A stretch of DNA of 44,734 bases from Myxococcales bacterium (GTDB lineage: Bacteria > Myxococcota > UBA796 > SXON01). Below, piece by piece: positions 10,783 through 19,233 of this stretch (positions are counted from its first letter, which is position 1; each line of letters begins with the position of its first letter). The notes below the pieces were generated by a model. That model saw nothing but the letters and a program-made list of their open reading frames with translations. It did no database searches and was not told where the DNA came from. The stretch is taken from the NCBI GenBank assembly GCA_009692585.1, contig SHYX01000039.1:1-44734 (forward strand), written 5' to 3'. A program made the position numbers and the translations under genes.

Positions 10783-11277
10783 TCAGCGAGCCCGCCGTAC
10801 CAACGACTCGAGCTCCGCGCTGGTGAGCACGCCGCTCTTGACCCCTTTGATGTCGCCCTGGCTGTCGATGACGAAGGTGGTCGGAAAGACGGTCACGCCC
10901 CAGCGCGACACCATCTCGGAGGTCGCCTCTAGAACATCGTAGTGGATTCCCAACCGTCGAGCGGCCGTCTCCAGCGTGGCGCCGGTGCCGGAATTCACCG
11001 CCACGCCCAACACCCGAACCTCCGGATTTTGCGCGGCCCACCGGTTGATCTCGGGAATTTCCGCGCGACAGGGCGCACACCAGCTGCCCCAGAAGTTCAC
11101 CACCACCACCGACCCCCTCAGTTCGGCGAGCGACGTGGTGCCACCCGCCACGTTGGCCAACACCAAGGCCGGCGCAGCCCCAGACGGCTTGCCGAGCCCA
11201 TCGAACAGGGAGGCCCCGGCGATCAGCGCCAGCGCGACGCCGATGGCGAGTGCCCAGTCCTGCAAGAGGCGCTTCAT
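10783..11277 (-). CDS. TlpA/ResA-like membrane-anchored thiol-disulphide oxidoreductase
   Basis: A 164-residue thioredoxin-fold protein. The N-terminal helix (about residues 9-25) anchors it in the inner membrane, and the domain faces the periplasm. The active site is WCAPC (Trp66, Cys67, Cys70), and the cis-proline is in FPTTFV. TlpA/ResA proteins reduce disulphides of apocytochromes or other exported proteins. The start was taken at MKRLLQDW because this places the anchor directly at the N-terminus. The gene is divergent from the spmAB fusion and convergent with the GT-C-like gene. Confidence 0.92.
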   Translation of the reverse strand: MKRLLQDWALAIGVALALIAGASLFDGLGKPSGAAPALVLANVAGGTTSLAELRGSVVVVNFWGSWCAPCRAEIPEINRWAAQNPEVRVLGVAVNSGTGATLETAARRLGIHYDVLEATSEMVSRWGVTVFPTTFVIDSQGDIKGVKSGVLTSAELESLVRRAR

Positions 11278-11373
11278 CGGGTCAAGGTATGCCCCTCCGC
11301 GCCGTTGGGCACCTTGAGCAACGAAAGCGGACTCCGGCCTCGCTCTTGACGCGTCCATACGCTAGGATGCGGC

Positions 11374-12828
11374 ATGAACATCGTCTTCACGGCGATCGTG
11401 CTCTTGAGCTTCTGCTTCGCCGCGTTCACCGGCTCGCCGGCGCACGAAGGCACGGTGCGCGGCGCCGAGGCGACGGTCGTGATCAAGGGCTCGACGGGGC
11501 CGGCCTCGGCGGTGGTCAACGTCGGCGGCACCGCGATGATCGAGGTCGACGGCTCCCGTTGGCCCGCAAAGGTGCTGCGGGTCGAAAAGAAGACCGAAGC
11601 GGGTCTTGAACGGACGGTCGCGACGCTGGAGACGCTGGCGCAGGACGGCCCGGTCCTGGTCCGCTTCGACGATCAGTACGCGATGAAATTGGTTTCGACC
11701 CAGGCGCTCCTGTCCGCGAAGAATTCCATGGGGTTGGTACTGGACCTCGTCGGAGCGATGACCCTGTTCCTGGGCCTGATGAAGGTCGTCGAAGCGGCCG
11801 GTGGGCTGGACATGGTGGCCAGGGCCATCCGGCCTGTCCTCGCGTTGCTCTTCCCTGACGTTCCGGCCAACCACCCGGCCATGGGCGCCATCGTGATGAA
11901 CATCGCGGCCAACGTGCTGGGGCTGGGCAACGCCGCGACTCCGTTCGGAATCCGGGCGATGGAAGAGCTCGACAAGCTCAACAAGGAAAAGGGCACCGCG
12001 ACCAACGCCATGGTGCTTTTCCTGGCCATCAACACCTCGGGCGTCGCCGTGCTCCCCACCGGGGTCATGGCGCTGCGGGCGGCAGCCGGTGGCAGGGATC
12101 CCGCGGCCATCTTCCCCACCACGCTCGCCGCCAGCTTCGTGAACACGGTCATCGCCGTCCTCGCGGCCAAAGCGTTCTCGCGGCTGGTGAGCCCCAATCC
12201 GACCGACCCGGTGGAGCGCGAGCCCGTACGGGCCGTGGACCTGATTCCCCTCCTGGGAGCGGTCGGCGCCATGGCGGCGCTGATGGCCGCGGTGAAGATG
12301 AATCCGGTCGCCGGCGACTGGATCATTCCCGGGCTGGTCGCAGGCATGGTCGCCTTCGGTGCGGCGCGGGGGGTGAAGGTATACGAAGTCTTCATCGAGG
12401 GCGCCCGCGACGGCTTCGCCTCCGCAACACGAATCCTCCCGTACATCGTCGCGATCCTCGTCGCGGTCGCCATGTTCCGCTGGAGTGGGGGGATGGAGAT
12501 CTTCGTGCGCGGCCTGGCCCCGATTGCGCAGGCCGTGGGCATGCCCCCGGAGGTGCTGCCGCTCGCGCTGCTGCGACCCCTGTCGGGCTCGGGCGCCTAC
12601 GCCCTCACGGCGGAGCTGACGAAGACCTATGGACCGGACAGCCTCATCGCCAACATCGCCGGCACCCTCCAAGGCACGACGGAGACCACCTTTTACGTCC
12701 TCGCCGTCTACTTCGGCGCGGTCGGCGTCCGCCGCTACCGACATGCCGTCGCGACAGGACTCGCGAGCGACATCAGCGGCATGTTGGCCAGCGTCTTCTT
12801 CGTCCGCTGGCTGATCGGCGACGGTTGA
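11374..12828 (+). CDS. SpmA-SpmB fusion (nucleoside-recognition/Gate membrane protein)
   Basis: 484 residues. The two halves each match one spore maturation protein. The SpmA part includes LGLMKVVEAAGGLDMVARA, ANVLGLGNAATPFGI and LFLAINTSGVAVLPTG. The SpmB part includes EGARDGFASATRILPYIVAI, LLRPLSGSGAYALTAEL and QGTTETTFYVLAVYFGAVGV. In Bacillus these are two genes needed for spore core dehydration, but homologues occur in many non-sporulating bacteria, where their role is unknown. Between the first helix and the SpmA core, about residues 22-110 form an inserted soluble beta-rich domain (including VNVGGTAMIEVDGSRWPAKV) not present in the Bacillus protein. It is monocistronic by position. Confidence 0.88.
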   Translation: MNIVFTAIVLLSFCFAAFTGSPAHEGTVRGAEATVVIKGSTGPASAVVNVGGTAMIEVDGSRWPAKVLRVEKKTEAGLERTVATLETLAQDGPVLVRFDDQYAMKLVSTQALLSAKNSMGLVLDLVGAMTLFLGLMKVVEAAGGLDMVARAIRPVLALLFPDVPANHPAMGAIVMNIAANVLGLGNAATPFGIRAMEELDKLNKEKGTATNAMVLFLAINTSGVAVLPTGVMALRAAAGGRDPAAIFPTTLAASFVNTVIAVLAAKAFSRLVSPNPTDPVEREPVRAVDLIPLLGAVGAMAALMAAVKMNPVAGDWIIPGLVAGMVAFGAARGVKVYEVFIEGARDGFASATRILPYIVAILVAVAMFRWSGGMEIFVRGLAPIAQAVGMPPEVLPLALLRPLSGSGAYALTAELTKTYGPDSLIANIAGTLQGTTETTFYVLAVYFGAVGVRRYRHAVATGLASDISGMLASVFFVRWLIGDG

Positions 12829-12831
12829 GGC

Positions 12832-13185
12832 CTACTGCGACAGCTTTGAGCCCATGGCCAGGAAGATGACCGCGATGTAGGCCACGAAAAAGAACGCGTA
12901 GAGCAGCACGAAGCAGCACCACGCGAAACACACGAGGCCGCCGACCAGCCCGGACACCAGGCCGGCCGTGGCCATGGCGCGGTCGCGTTCATCGGTGGCG
13001 GCCTTCAGAACCTTATTAGCGTTCCACGCCGCATACAGCCCAAGGAAGGCCCCGATGAAGTAGGGGATGTAGCAGGCGCACATCCCGAGGGCCGCGCACA
13101 TGGTCGCGATGATCCCGTTCCACATCACCCGGGAGGGGATACCGGCCGCTGGCGCGGTCTCGACGTATCCGTAGGGATCGGCCAT
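12832..13185 (-). CDS. Small four-helix membrane protein
   Basis: 117 residues starting MADPYGYVETAPAAGIPSRV. A short cytoplasmic tail is followed by paired hydrophobic helices, with a Cys-rich first pair (IIATMCAALGMCACYIPYFI) and a second pair containing CFAWCC. It resembles DUF4190/TM2-type small membrane proteins, a weak family assignment. It begins 8 bases after the YdbT-like gene and is likely the last gene of that minus-strand transcript. Function unknown. Confidence 0.75.
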   Translation of the reverse strand: MADPYGYVETAPAAGIPSRVMWNGIIATMCAALGMCACYIPYFIGAFLGLYAAWNANKVLKAATDERDRAMATAGLVSGLVGGLVCFAWCCFVLLYAFFFVAYIAVIFLAMGSKLSQ

Positions 13186-13193
13186 CGCCAAAG

Positions 13194-14597
13194 CTACCCT
13201 GTCGGTCGGAGCGCGGCAAAAAGCGCGCGCGCTTCGATCTCCCTGATCTCGGGGAGCGGAAGTCGCCCGCCGGGGAACCACACCACCACCCGCGCCAACC
13301 CCGCGGCACGCGCGATGGGGCCCTGCACCCAGTGGACCGACTGCACCTTGTTCCGAGGAAGAACCCAGGTATCCCGGGACAAGAAGCCTCGTCGAACAAC
13401 GATGAACCGCTCGGTGACGCGCCATCCCTGCCGCCGGGCGTCGAGGAGTCCCATCATCCCGCCGAGGCCCGGCAGCCACCACGCCCATGGCGTGCCGAAC
13501 CAGAAGGCCGCGCCCGCCGCCGGTCCCAACCAGCGAAGGCCTCCGCTGAGAACCGCCCTGCTGACGGCCGCAGGCGCGCAGGGAAGCAGGTCGCCGTCGA
13601 TCGGCGTGTCCAGCAACGGAAACGCCGCGCGCACCCGGCTGACCACGTCCTCACGCGCCACCATCGGCACCAGCGCCTCCGCCGAGCCCCCCGCCTCCGG
13701 GAGCCCGACCGCCGCGGTCTCGAAGAACATCGTCGCAAAACCCATCGCGCGCCGGACGATGGGCTCGGTGATCTGAACCAGCTGCAGCTTAAGAATCGGG
13801 ATGTCCACCCGACGCCGGGTCAGTAGTCCGCTCTCGAAATGGAACTGGCCGCCGGCTTGCCACCACCGGAACCGGTAGAACCTCAGGATCGCCCCCGCAG
13901 CGCTCAGCGCGTACCCACCCGCCAGGGCCACCAACATCAGCCCCACCCAGGTGTGCCGCCCCAGGTTCTGTACCGGCAGCGCGCCGGGCGACAGCTGGTT
14001 CGCGACGTCGAGGAACAAGCCGATCGCCACCACCGCCGCGCCGACCCGGCCCGCCGACACGCCGTACCCCACGACCTCCAGGAGCCCGACCGCGTCGATC
14101 ACATCCACATCAGCCGCCCGTGCGTCCACCGCGGCGCCAGTGCGACCCAGGGCCTGACGAAGCGCCTCCGCCTCGGGGATCGACAGCGCCGACAACATCC
14201 CATCGACCGGCGCCGAACCCGCCCCGGCCATCTCGATTCGCAACTCGACGAGGCCAGCCATCCGGTGGAAAAGGTTCTGCTCGAGCGACACGTTCTGGAT
14301 CCGGGCGGGGTCGAGGGCTTGCTCGACCCGCGAGATGAGTCCTTGCTGGATCTCCAGCCGTCCGTGCGCAAACCGATACCGCAACGTGGCGAAGTGCAGC
14401 ACCGTGCGCAGCGCCGCCAGCGCGAAGAAGCTGCCGACGAGGATGATATCCACCAGACCGGTGAGGTTCTTGGACACCGCCGTCGCCAAGAGGAGCGGCC
14501 ACACTCGCAACAGGGTGCGCCACGCCGTGGGAATCAGATTGACCAGCAGCGACGCTGGATGCAGCCGGCGCCACCCGACCGCGTCGTCAGACCCCAT
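13194..14597 (-). CDS. YdbT-like membrane protein with bacterial PH (bPH2) domains
   Basis: 467 residues. It contains repeated units of a hydrophobic helix pair followed by a bPH2 domain. Recognisable first strands are YRFAHGRLEIQQGLISRVEQ, FRWWQAGGQFHFESGLLTRR and WRVTERFIVVRRGFLSRDTW, each followed by the RIQNVSLEQ / KLQLVQITE / KVQSVHWVQ signature. Three such units and about six membrane helices fit the YdbT family. YdbS/YdbT pairs are implicated in membrane or envelope homeostasis, and the biochemical activity is not established. It overlaps the YdbS-like gene by 11 bases. The ATG at 14597 gives the usual length; further upstream codons read as low-complexity Arg/Pro. Confidence 0.88.
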   Translation of the reverse strand: MGSDDAVGWRRLHPASLLVNLIPTAWRTLLRVWPLLLATAVSKNLTGLVDIILVGSFFALAALRTVLHFATLRYRFAHGRLEIQQGLISRVEQALDPARIQNVSLEQNLFHRMAGLVELRIEMAGAGSAPVDGMLSALSIPEAEALRQALGRTGAAVDARAADVDVIDAVGLLEVVGYGVSAGRVGAAVVAIGLFLDVANQLSPGALPVQNLGRHTWVGLMLVALAGGYALSAAGAILRFYRFRWWQAGGQFHFESGLLTRRRVDIPILKLQLVQITEPIVRRAMGFATMFFETAAVGLPEAGGSAEALVPMVAREDVVSRVRAAFPLLDTPIDGDLLPCAPAAVSRAVLSGGLRWLGPAAGAAFWFGTPWAWWLPGLGGMMGLLDARRQGWRVTERFIVVRRGFLSRDTWVLPRNKVQSVHWVQGPIARAAGLARVVVWFPGGRLPLPEIREIEARALFAALRPTG

Positions 14598-15060
14598 CGT
14601 CGACACCGCGGCCGGGGCGCGCGAGCTGGTCACGCAGCCGCACCGCTTCTTCGGCGTCGAGTCCCGGCAAGGACGCGTCCGACGAGAGCCCGGCACCCGT
14701 ATACACAAGGAGTCGCGACACATCCAGCCATCGCTCCCAGAAGGCCTGCCGGGTGTCGACGTGCTGGATGCGGTCTCGCGGCACCGAAATCGTCTGTCGA
14801 AAAAGCACGCCCTGCTCGACGATCAGCTCGTGCGCACGGACCTCGTAGCGAAAGTTGCGGAAGGCGAGCGCCGGCCAGACGAGCGCGCGCGCCACCAGCA
14901 GAACGATCAAGGCGGCGACGCCGGCCACCGCGGTGACGACCCCCACCTTCGTCCCCAGGATCCAGCCCATGCCGGCGTAGATCGGCACCCAGGAGGTGCA
15001 GACCGCCAAGAGCGCCTCAAAGCGCCAGAGGGTGACGACGCGGGGATCGAGCGAGTGCAC
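14587..15060 (-). CDS. YdbS-like single PH-domain membrane protein
   Basis: 157 residues. Two adjacent transmembrane helices (about 18-58) precede one bPH2 domain whose core reads NFRYEVRAHELIVEQGVLFR and then RIQHVDTRQ. Length and architecture match YdbS, the usual partner of YdbT. It starts with GTG. The stop overlaps the start of the YdbT-like gene by 11 bases, indicating translational coupling. It follows the phosphodiesterase gene by 20 bases. Confidence 0.88.
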   Translation of the reverse strand: MHSLDPRVVTLWRFEALLAVCTSWVPIYAGMGWILGTKVGVVTAVAGVAALIVLLVARALVWPALAFRNFRYEVRAHELIVEQGVLFRQTISVPRDRIQHVDTRQAFWERWLDVSRLLVYTGAGLSSDASLPGLDAEEAVRLRDQLARPGRGVDDGV

Positions 15061-15080
15061 GCCGGGAGCCTATTGCGCCG

Positions 15081-16517
15081 TCAAGGTGCCGTCCCGGGGG
15101 GGATGCCCTGGGGCGCGATGACGATGGTCTTGGAGCGGCTCTCGCCGATCGCGGTGTTTGGTCTTCCTTCCTCGTCTAGATAGCCCAGCGCCTCGAGTTG
15201 GTCCCGGAGCGCGGCATCCCCCGCCGACTCGCCGTCGCCGACTTCGATCGTGCCACGTTCCAACGTCCGGGTGGGCACGGGGGGGACGTACTCCAGGTGG
15301 AAGAGGTCGGCGCGTGCGTGACCGGGCATGTCGTCGGCCCCCGGAAGGCCAAGCAGCGCGTACAAGGTCGGCGCGACGTCGTAGACGTGCATCTTAGCCG
15401 TCGCGCCAAACCTGGTCCGGCCGCCCGCCGCCGCGAAGACGGCGATCCCGCGGTGCTGCCCTCCGATCAGGGGCTGGCTGGCAGACACCTTGAAGCCGTG
15501 ATCGCTCACCACGATCAGCGTCGTGTCGGCATCGACGACGGACTGGATGCGGCCGAGCACGCTGTCGAGGTACCGGTAGTAGTCGGGGACCCAGCGTCCC
15601 GCCTCGCCGAGCTCTTCACCGGTCAGCCCAGCTTCGCCCCAAGGGGGCATGGCGCGCGTAGGATGCCGACGCAGCAGCGCGTCCACCGCGCGCTTATGGG
15701 CAGTCGAGTCCTGACGGATGACGCGCTGGACTTCCGGATCCTGGAAGGGCCAGTAGCCGTGGCTCACCTGGTCCGCCCCGTTGAGGTACACACAGCCGAA
15801 GTCGGCGTCGCTGTCGGGCCACAGCCGCTCGAATACCCGGACGTGCAGCTCATCTCGGCGCAACGGATGGGACGGCGCCCCGTATTGCGCGACCTGGTAG
15901 GCGAGCGGGGACGCCTCAAGCCAGGCGGCATCGGGGAGCAACTCCGCCGCGACCACGCCGAGCGCGTCGGGAAACGTCGTGACCTTGAGGTGCTCATCCA
16001 CCGCGGGCTGGTCGGTGCGGCGCGACATGGGGTACGCCCAGACGAACCGGTCGGACAGCGCCTGCCCCGCGATGATCGGCGCCGGCCACGTCATCAGCCA
16101 ACCCGCCAGCACGCTGCGTCGGCCTTGTTCGGTCAGCGCGTCCCACACCCTCTCCACCTGGACGTCCGCGCCAGTGAACGACTTGCCTCGGCCATTGGTC
16201 CACCCCCCGATGCCGTGCACCTCGGCGGGGTACCCCGAGGCGATCGTGGTCCACAAGATCGGCGACATGATCGGGCTGGTCACCTCCATCTCTGCGTGCG
16301 CGCCGCGCTCCAGAAGGGCGGTGAGGTTCGGCAGGATGCGGGCATACCGACGGAGCGCCGAGTATTCCAGCCCGTCCATGCCCACCACCACGACCCGGTG
16401 GCGTTCGGCTGGAGGAGCGCAGCCCACCAGCGAGAACAAGGCCAGAGCGAACACCGGACCCAAACGATGCGACCACGCCGACCCACCACATTCGATGTCA
16501 GGACCCCGTGAACCCAT
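15081..16517 (-). CDS. Alkaline-phosphatase-superfamily phosphodiesterase, lipoprotein
   Basis: 478 residues. A signal peptide ending in the lipobox SLVGC anchors it to a membrane facing the periplasm. The catalytic domain is of the type I phosphodiesterase/nucleotide pyrophosphatase kind. It has VVGMDGLEY (first metal-binding Asp), TSPIMSPILWTTIASGYP (region of the nucleophile), VVSDHGFKV (metal-binding Asp and His), and GQHRGIAVF (metal-binding His). The substrate is unknown; family members act on nucleotides, glycerophosphodiesters or GPI/lipid phosphates. It heads a minus-strand group with the YdbS/YdbT PH proteins, which hints at a membrane-lipid role. The ATG at 16517 was preferred as the nearest start before the signal peptide. 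Confidence 0.9.
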   Translation of the reverse strand: MGSRGPDIECGGSAWSHRLGPVFALALFSLVGCAPPAERHRVVVVGMDGLEYSALRRYARILPNLTALLERGAHAEMEVTSPIMSPILWTTIASGYPAEVHGIGGWTNGRGKSFTGADVQVERVWDALTEQGRRSVLAGWLMTWPAPIIAGQALSDRFVWAYPMSRRTDQPAVDEHLKVTTFPDALGVVAAELLPDAAWLEASPLAYQVAQYGAPSHPLRRDELHVRVFERLWPDSDADFGCVYLNGADQVSHGYWPFQDPEVQRVIRQDSTAHKRAVDALLRRHPTRAMPPWGEAGLTGEELGEAGRWVPDYYRYLDSVLGRIQSVVDADTTLIVVSDHGFKVSASQPLIGGQHRGIAVFAAAGGRTRFGATAKMHVYDVAPTLYALLGLPGADDMPGHARADLFHLEYVPPVPTRTLERGTIEVGDGESAGDAALRDQLEALGYLDEEGRPNTAIGESRSKTIVIAPQGIPPGTAP

Positions 16518-16568
16518 GTACTCGCACCGAGGGTGTCGTACTAAAGGCGCCGCGCCAAGGGGTCCAGG

Positions 16569-17744
16569 ATGCTGCCACTCGCTTTTCTCGTCTCGATCGC
16601 GACCGCTGCTGAAGGCGACCAACCCGCAGATGGGAAGTTCGCCATGCCCCAGGCCGGCTTCACCCTCATCGCGCCCGGTTGGCACATGGCACGGTGGTCC
16701 GATTGGGACTGGAAGGGTCGCACCGCCGACTCGGCCGTCTTCGGCCGCGCCTGGTCGACGTCCTACCAATTGGGGCTCGACGCCGAGGTGGCGAAGGGGC
16801 TGGCTTCGGAGTGGAAGGCGCTCATCGAAAGCGAAGAAGGCGGCGCCGACGTGGCGGTCACGTCGGTGAACGTGGAGGAAAGCGCGGGGAAGAAGCGGGT
16901 TCGGGCAACCCTCACCTTCACGGCGCGGGGCGGACTCAAAGGCGTGTGTCACGCCGCAGCCTTCGCGACGCGAGGGCTCACCGCCCAGGTGTGGACGATC
17001 GCGCCCGCCCAAGGGGCAGAACGGGCCGCGAAGCAGCTCGACCAGTTGCTGGCCGAGTTGGAGGTCACCTCGCCGCCGGCGGCGCTGGGCGCCACCGAAA
17101 CGCTGAGCGACGCTGCGGGCGAGCTCGTGCTCCCCAGTGGCTGGCGGCTGCCGCTGGACGCCGAAGCGACCGAGGTCACCGCGCTGTACGGAAAAACCGG
17201 GGCCAAGGACAGCCGCCTCTGCACCGCCGCGATCCACCCGTACGTCGGGGGCGTCGCCGACGTGCTCCTGCTCTGCAGCGAGACCGGCAATGCCGTGTTC
17301 GTAGACGAGTTCAGCTTCGCCGACGAGGCGGTGCTGTTCGGCCAGCGTCTCTTCGGCAAGGCGGCAGAGACGCTGCCCCCCGCCGAGATGGTGGTCCTAG
17401 ACAAGGGCAACGTCGGCATCCTGGTCCATGCCAACACGGGGCTGTGGGCGGGCGGCGTCGACACCGCCTCCGGCACCGAGATCGTCTGGGTCGCCGGCGC
17501 CGACGGCAACGACGCCGCGCTCGGAGAGACCGCTCGCGCCGCGGTCAAAGCGTTGATGCTCAAGGACGACGCTCAGCCGAACCCCGGGCTCGGTGCGCTG
17601 ATGTTCCACCGGATGACCTACCAGCCCACCCACCCGATGGTGTTGGTGCCCGGCCTGCTGATGTTGGCCGTTCTCGGCGGAATCATCTCGATGATCCTGC
17701 GCTCGACGCCGAAGCGGGACCCGGACGATCTACACGCTTCGTAG
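16569..17744 (+). CDS. Exported single-pass protein of unknown function
   Basis: 391 residues. Signal peptide MLPLAFLVSIATAA, two similar alpha/beta domains (about 20-165 and 170-335), and a C-terminal transmembrane helix (about 357-380) followed by a short basic tail. The domains carry segments such as AMPQAGFTLIAPGWHMARW and LVLPSGWRLPL, suggesting an internal duplication of a fold used in small envelope proteins. No catalytic motif was recognised. AAGGGG lies upstream of the ATG. It is divergent from the phosphodiesterase operon across 51 bases and convergent with the EVE gene. Confidence 0.75.
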   Translation: MLPLAFLVSIATAAEGDQPADGKFAMPQAGFTLIAPGWHMARWSDWDWKGRTADSAVFGRAWSTSYQLGLDAEVAKGLASEWKALIESEEGGADVAVTSVNVEESAGKKRVRATLTFTARGGLKGVCHAAAFATRGLTAQVWTIAPAQGAERAAKQLDQLLAELEVTSPPAALGATETLSDAAGELVLPSGWRLPLDAEATEVTALYGKTGAKDSRLCTAAIHPYVGGVADVLLLCSETGNAVFVDEFSFADEAVLFGQRLFGKAAETLPPAEMVVLDKGNVGILVHANTGLWAGGVDTASGTEIVWVAGADGNDAALGETARAAVKALMLKDDAQPNPGLGALMFHRMTYQPTHPMVLVPGLLMLAVLGGIISMILRSTPKRDPDDLHAS

Positions 17745-17749
17745 CCGCG

Positions 17750-18208
17750 CTATCGGATCCGACCGACGCTGTTCTCCATCTCGTCGTCGAAGTTGGCTGG
17801 AAACTCGCCCAACTCGCACATCCTCGCCCACTGTTCGGCGGACAGCGGAATCACGCTGACCCTCCCCTGCTTGACCAGCTTCGACTCCGCGAGCACCGCA
17901 TCGGCCCGAAATTGGGCGAGGCTCACCGACCTGGGCACCGCCGCCACTGGAGCGAGGTCCACGCACAACCAACGAGGATCGCCTTCCGCCGTGGGGTCTT
18001 CGTAGGATTCGCGCACCACCGTCGCGACACCAACCACCTCCTTGCCGAGATTGGAGTGGTACCAGGCGACGCGATCGCCGAGCTTCATCGAGCGCAGGTT
18101 GTTCCGGGCTTCGGCGCTGCGGACGCCGGTCCACGCGGTTTGACCCTCGGCGACGAACGTGGCCCAGGAGTACACATCCGGTTCCGACTTCGCCAGCCAA
18201 TAGTTCAT
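17750..18208 (-). CDS. EVE-domain protein
   Basis: 152 residues, the usual length for this family. MNYWLAKSEPDVYSWATF is the diagnostic N-terminus, followed by WTGVRSAEARNNLR and DRVAWYHSN, which shape the modified-base pocket. EVE domains are related to PUA and YTH domains and are thought to read modified bases in RNA or DNA; the bacterial target is not settled. Its ATG overlaps the stop of mltG by four bases (ATGA), so it is translated from the mltG message. Confidence 0.95.
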   Translation of the reverse strand: MNYWLAKSEPDVYSWATFVAEGQTAWTGVRSAEARNNLRSMKLGDRVAWYHSNLGKEVVGVATVVRESYEDPTAEGDPRWLCVDLAPVAAVPRSVSLAQFRADAVLAESKLVKQGRVSVIPLSAEQWARMCELGEFPANFDDEMENSVGRIR

Positions 18209-19170
18209 AGGTACTTCCTTTTGAGTTTCTCGTGGTCTTCGGCGCTCCTGGCGGGGTGGATGGTCCCGGTGGCGTCGTGCAGGTAGTACCAGTACTCGGT
18301 GGCCTCCGGGTGCAGCGCCGCTTCGAGCGAGCGGATCCCCGGGCTGCCGATGGCGGTGGGCGGCAGACCCGGGCGAAGCCGGGTGTTGTAGGGCTCTGAC
18401 GGATCGAAGAGCTGCTTGAGGAACGCGCGTTCGTCGTTCCAGTCGGCCAGGGTGTACCGGGAGGTCGCGTCGATGCCGAGGTTCCAGTTCGCGTCGAGGC
18501 GCTTCCACATGATGCCGGCGACGAGGCCGCGGTTGGCGGGACTGGGCTCCTCGCGCTCGATCATGCTGGCCACGATGACCACCTGGTGAAGCGAGCGGGG
18601 CCTGGGGTCCGTCGCGTTCGCGAATCGTTCACCCAGCAGGTCGAGTTGGCGTTGGACGAAGGCCTTGGCGGTGAAGTCAGCCGGCGCGACCCTGTAGGTT
18701 TCCGGGTATAGGTAGCCTTCGAGCCCGCCGGTCGGGAGCGCGTAGCTGGCGCGGTACTCACGGCCGCTCAGCGTGGCTGCCAGGTATTCACCTGGTTTTA
18801 CGAGGCCCTTTTCAACCAGCGCCGCGTCGATGTCCTTGGCGCGCCAGCCTTCGACCACGGTGAAGGGAACGTCGTCCGGCACGGGCGGCCCGCACAACGC
18901 CGCGAGGAGTTCGCCGGCGGTCATCGCGCGGGCGGCGCGGTGTTTCCCGGCCTTCAGGCACGAACCATCCGCGCCGAACCGCAGGAACCACTCCCAGTCC
19001 GACGCGCTGGCGACCAGACCCGCCGCGGCCAGTTCGTCGCCGATGCCCCGAGCGCTCGCGCCCTTGGGTACCACGAAGTCCACCACCGCCGTGTCTCCGG
19101 GAGCCGGAGCGGCATCGAACGAGCAGGCGGCGAGCCACAGAAGGGTGGCCGCGACGACGAAGGCGCGCAT
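18205..19170 (-). CDS. mltG: Endolytic murein transglycosylase MltG (YceG-like)
   Basis: 321 residues. MltG cuts nascent glycan strands at the inner membrane and so sets glycan chain length. The family signature is complete: a LysM-like N-terminal domain, the catalytic glutamate in VASMIEREE (Glu205), then NLGIDATSRYTL and PYNTRLRPGLPPTAIGSPG. E. coli MltG is anchored by a transmembrane helix. Here the N-terminus reads MRAFVVAATLLWLAACSF, with a possible lipobox (LAAC), so it may instead be a lipoprotein. The ATG overlap with the EVE gene is noted there. Confidence 0.94.
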   Translation of the reverse strand: MRAFVVAATLLWLAACSFDAAPAPGDTAVVDFVVPKGASARGIGDELAAAGLVASASDWEWFLRFGADGSCLKAGKHRAARAMTAGELLAALCGPPVPDDVPFTVVEGWRAKDIDAALVEKGLVKPGEYLAATLSGREYRASYALPTGGLEGYLYPETYRVAPADFTAKAFVQRQLDLLGERFANATDPRPRSLHQVVIVASMIEREEPSPANRGLVAGIMWKRLDANWNLGIDATSRYTLADWNDERAFLKQLFDPSEPYNTRLRPGLPPTAIGSPGIRSLEAALHPEATEYWYYLHDATGTIHPARSAEDHEKLKRKYL

Positions 19171-19233
19171 CGCGGTCGGGTAACCCGCGGGGGCCACGGA
19201 GCCGGAGCCGAGCGATCCGGCTACGCTGCGCGG

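Noticed and set aside
11346..11368. TTGACG and TAGGAT upstream of the spmAB fusion as a promoter
   Set aside because: The spacer is only 11 bases, too short for a sigma70 promoter.
11362..12744. Minus-strand open frame opposite the SpmA-SpmB gene
   Set aside because: His/Arg/Asp-rich shadow translation; the plus strand shows the conserved Spm motifs.
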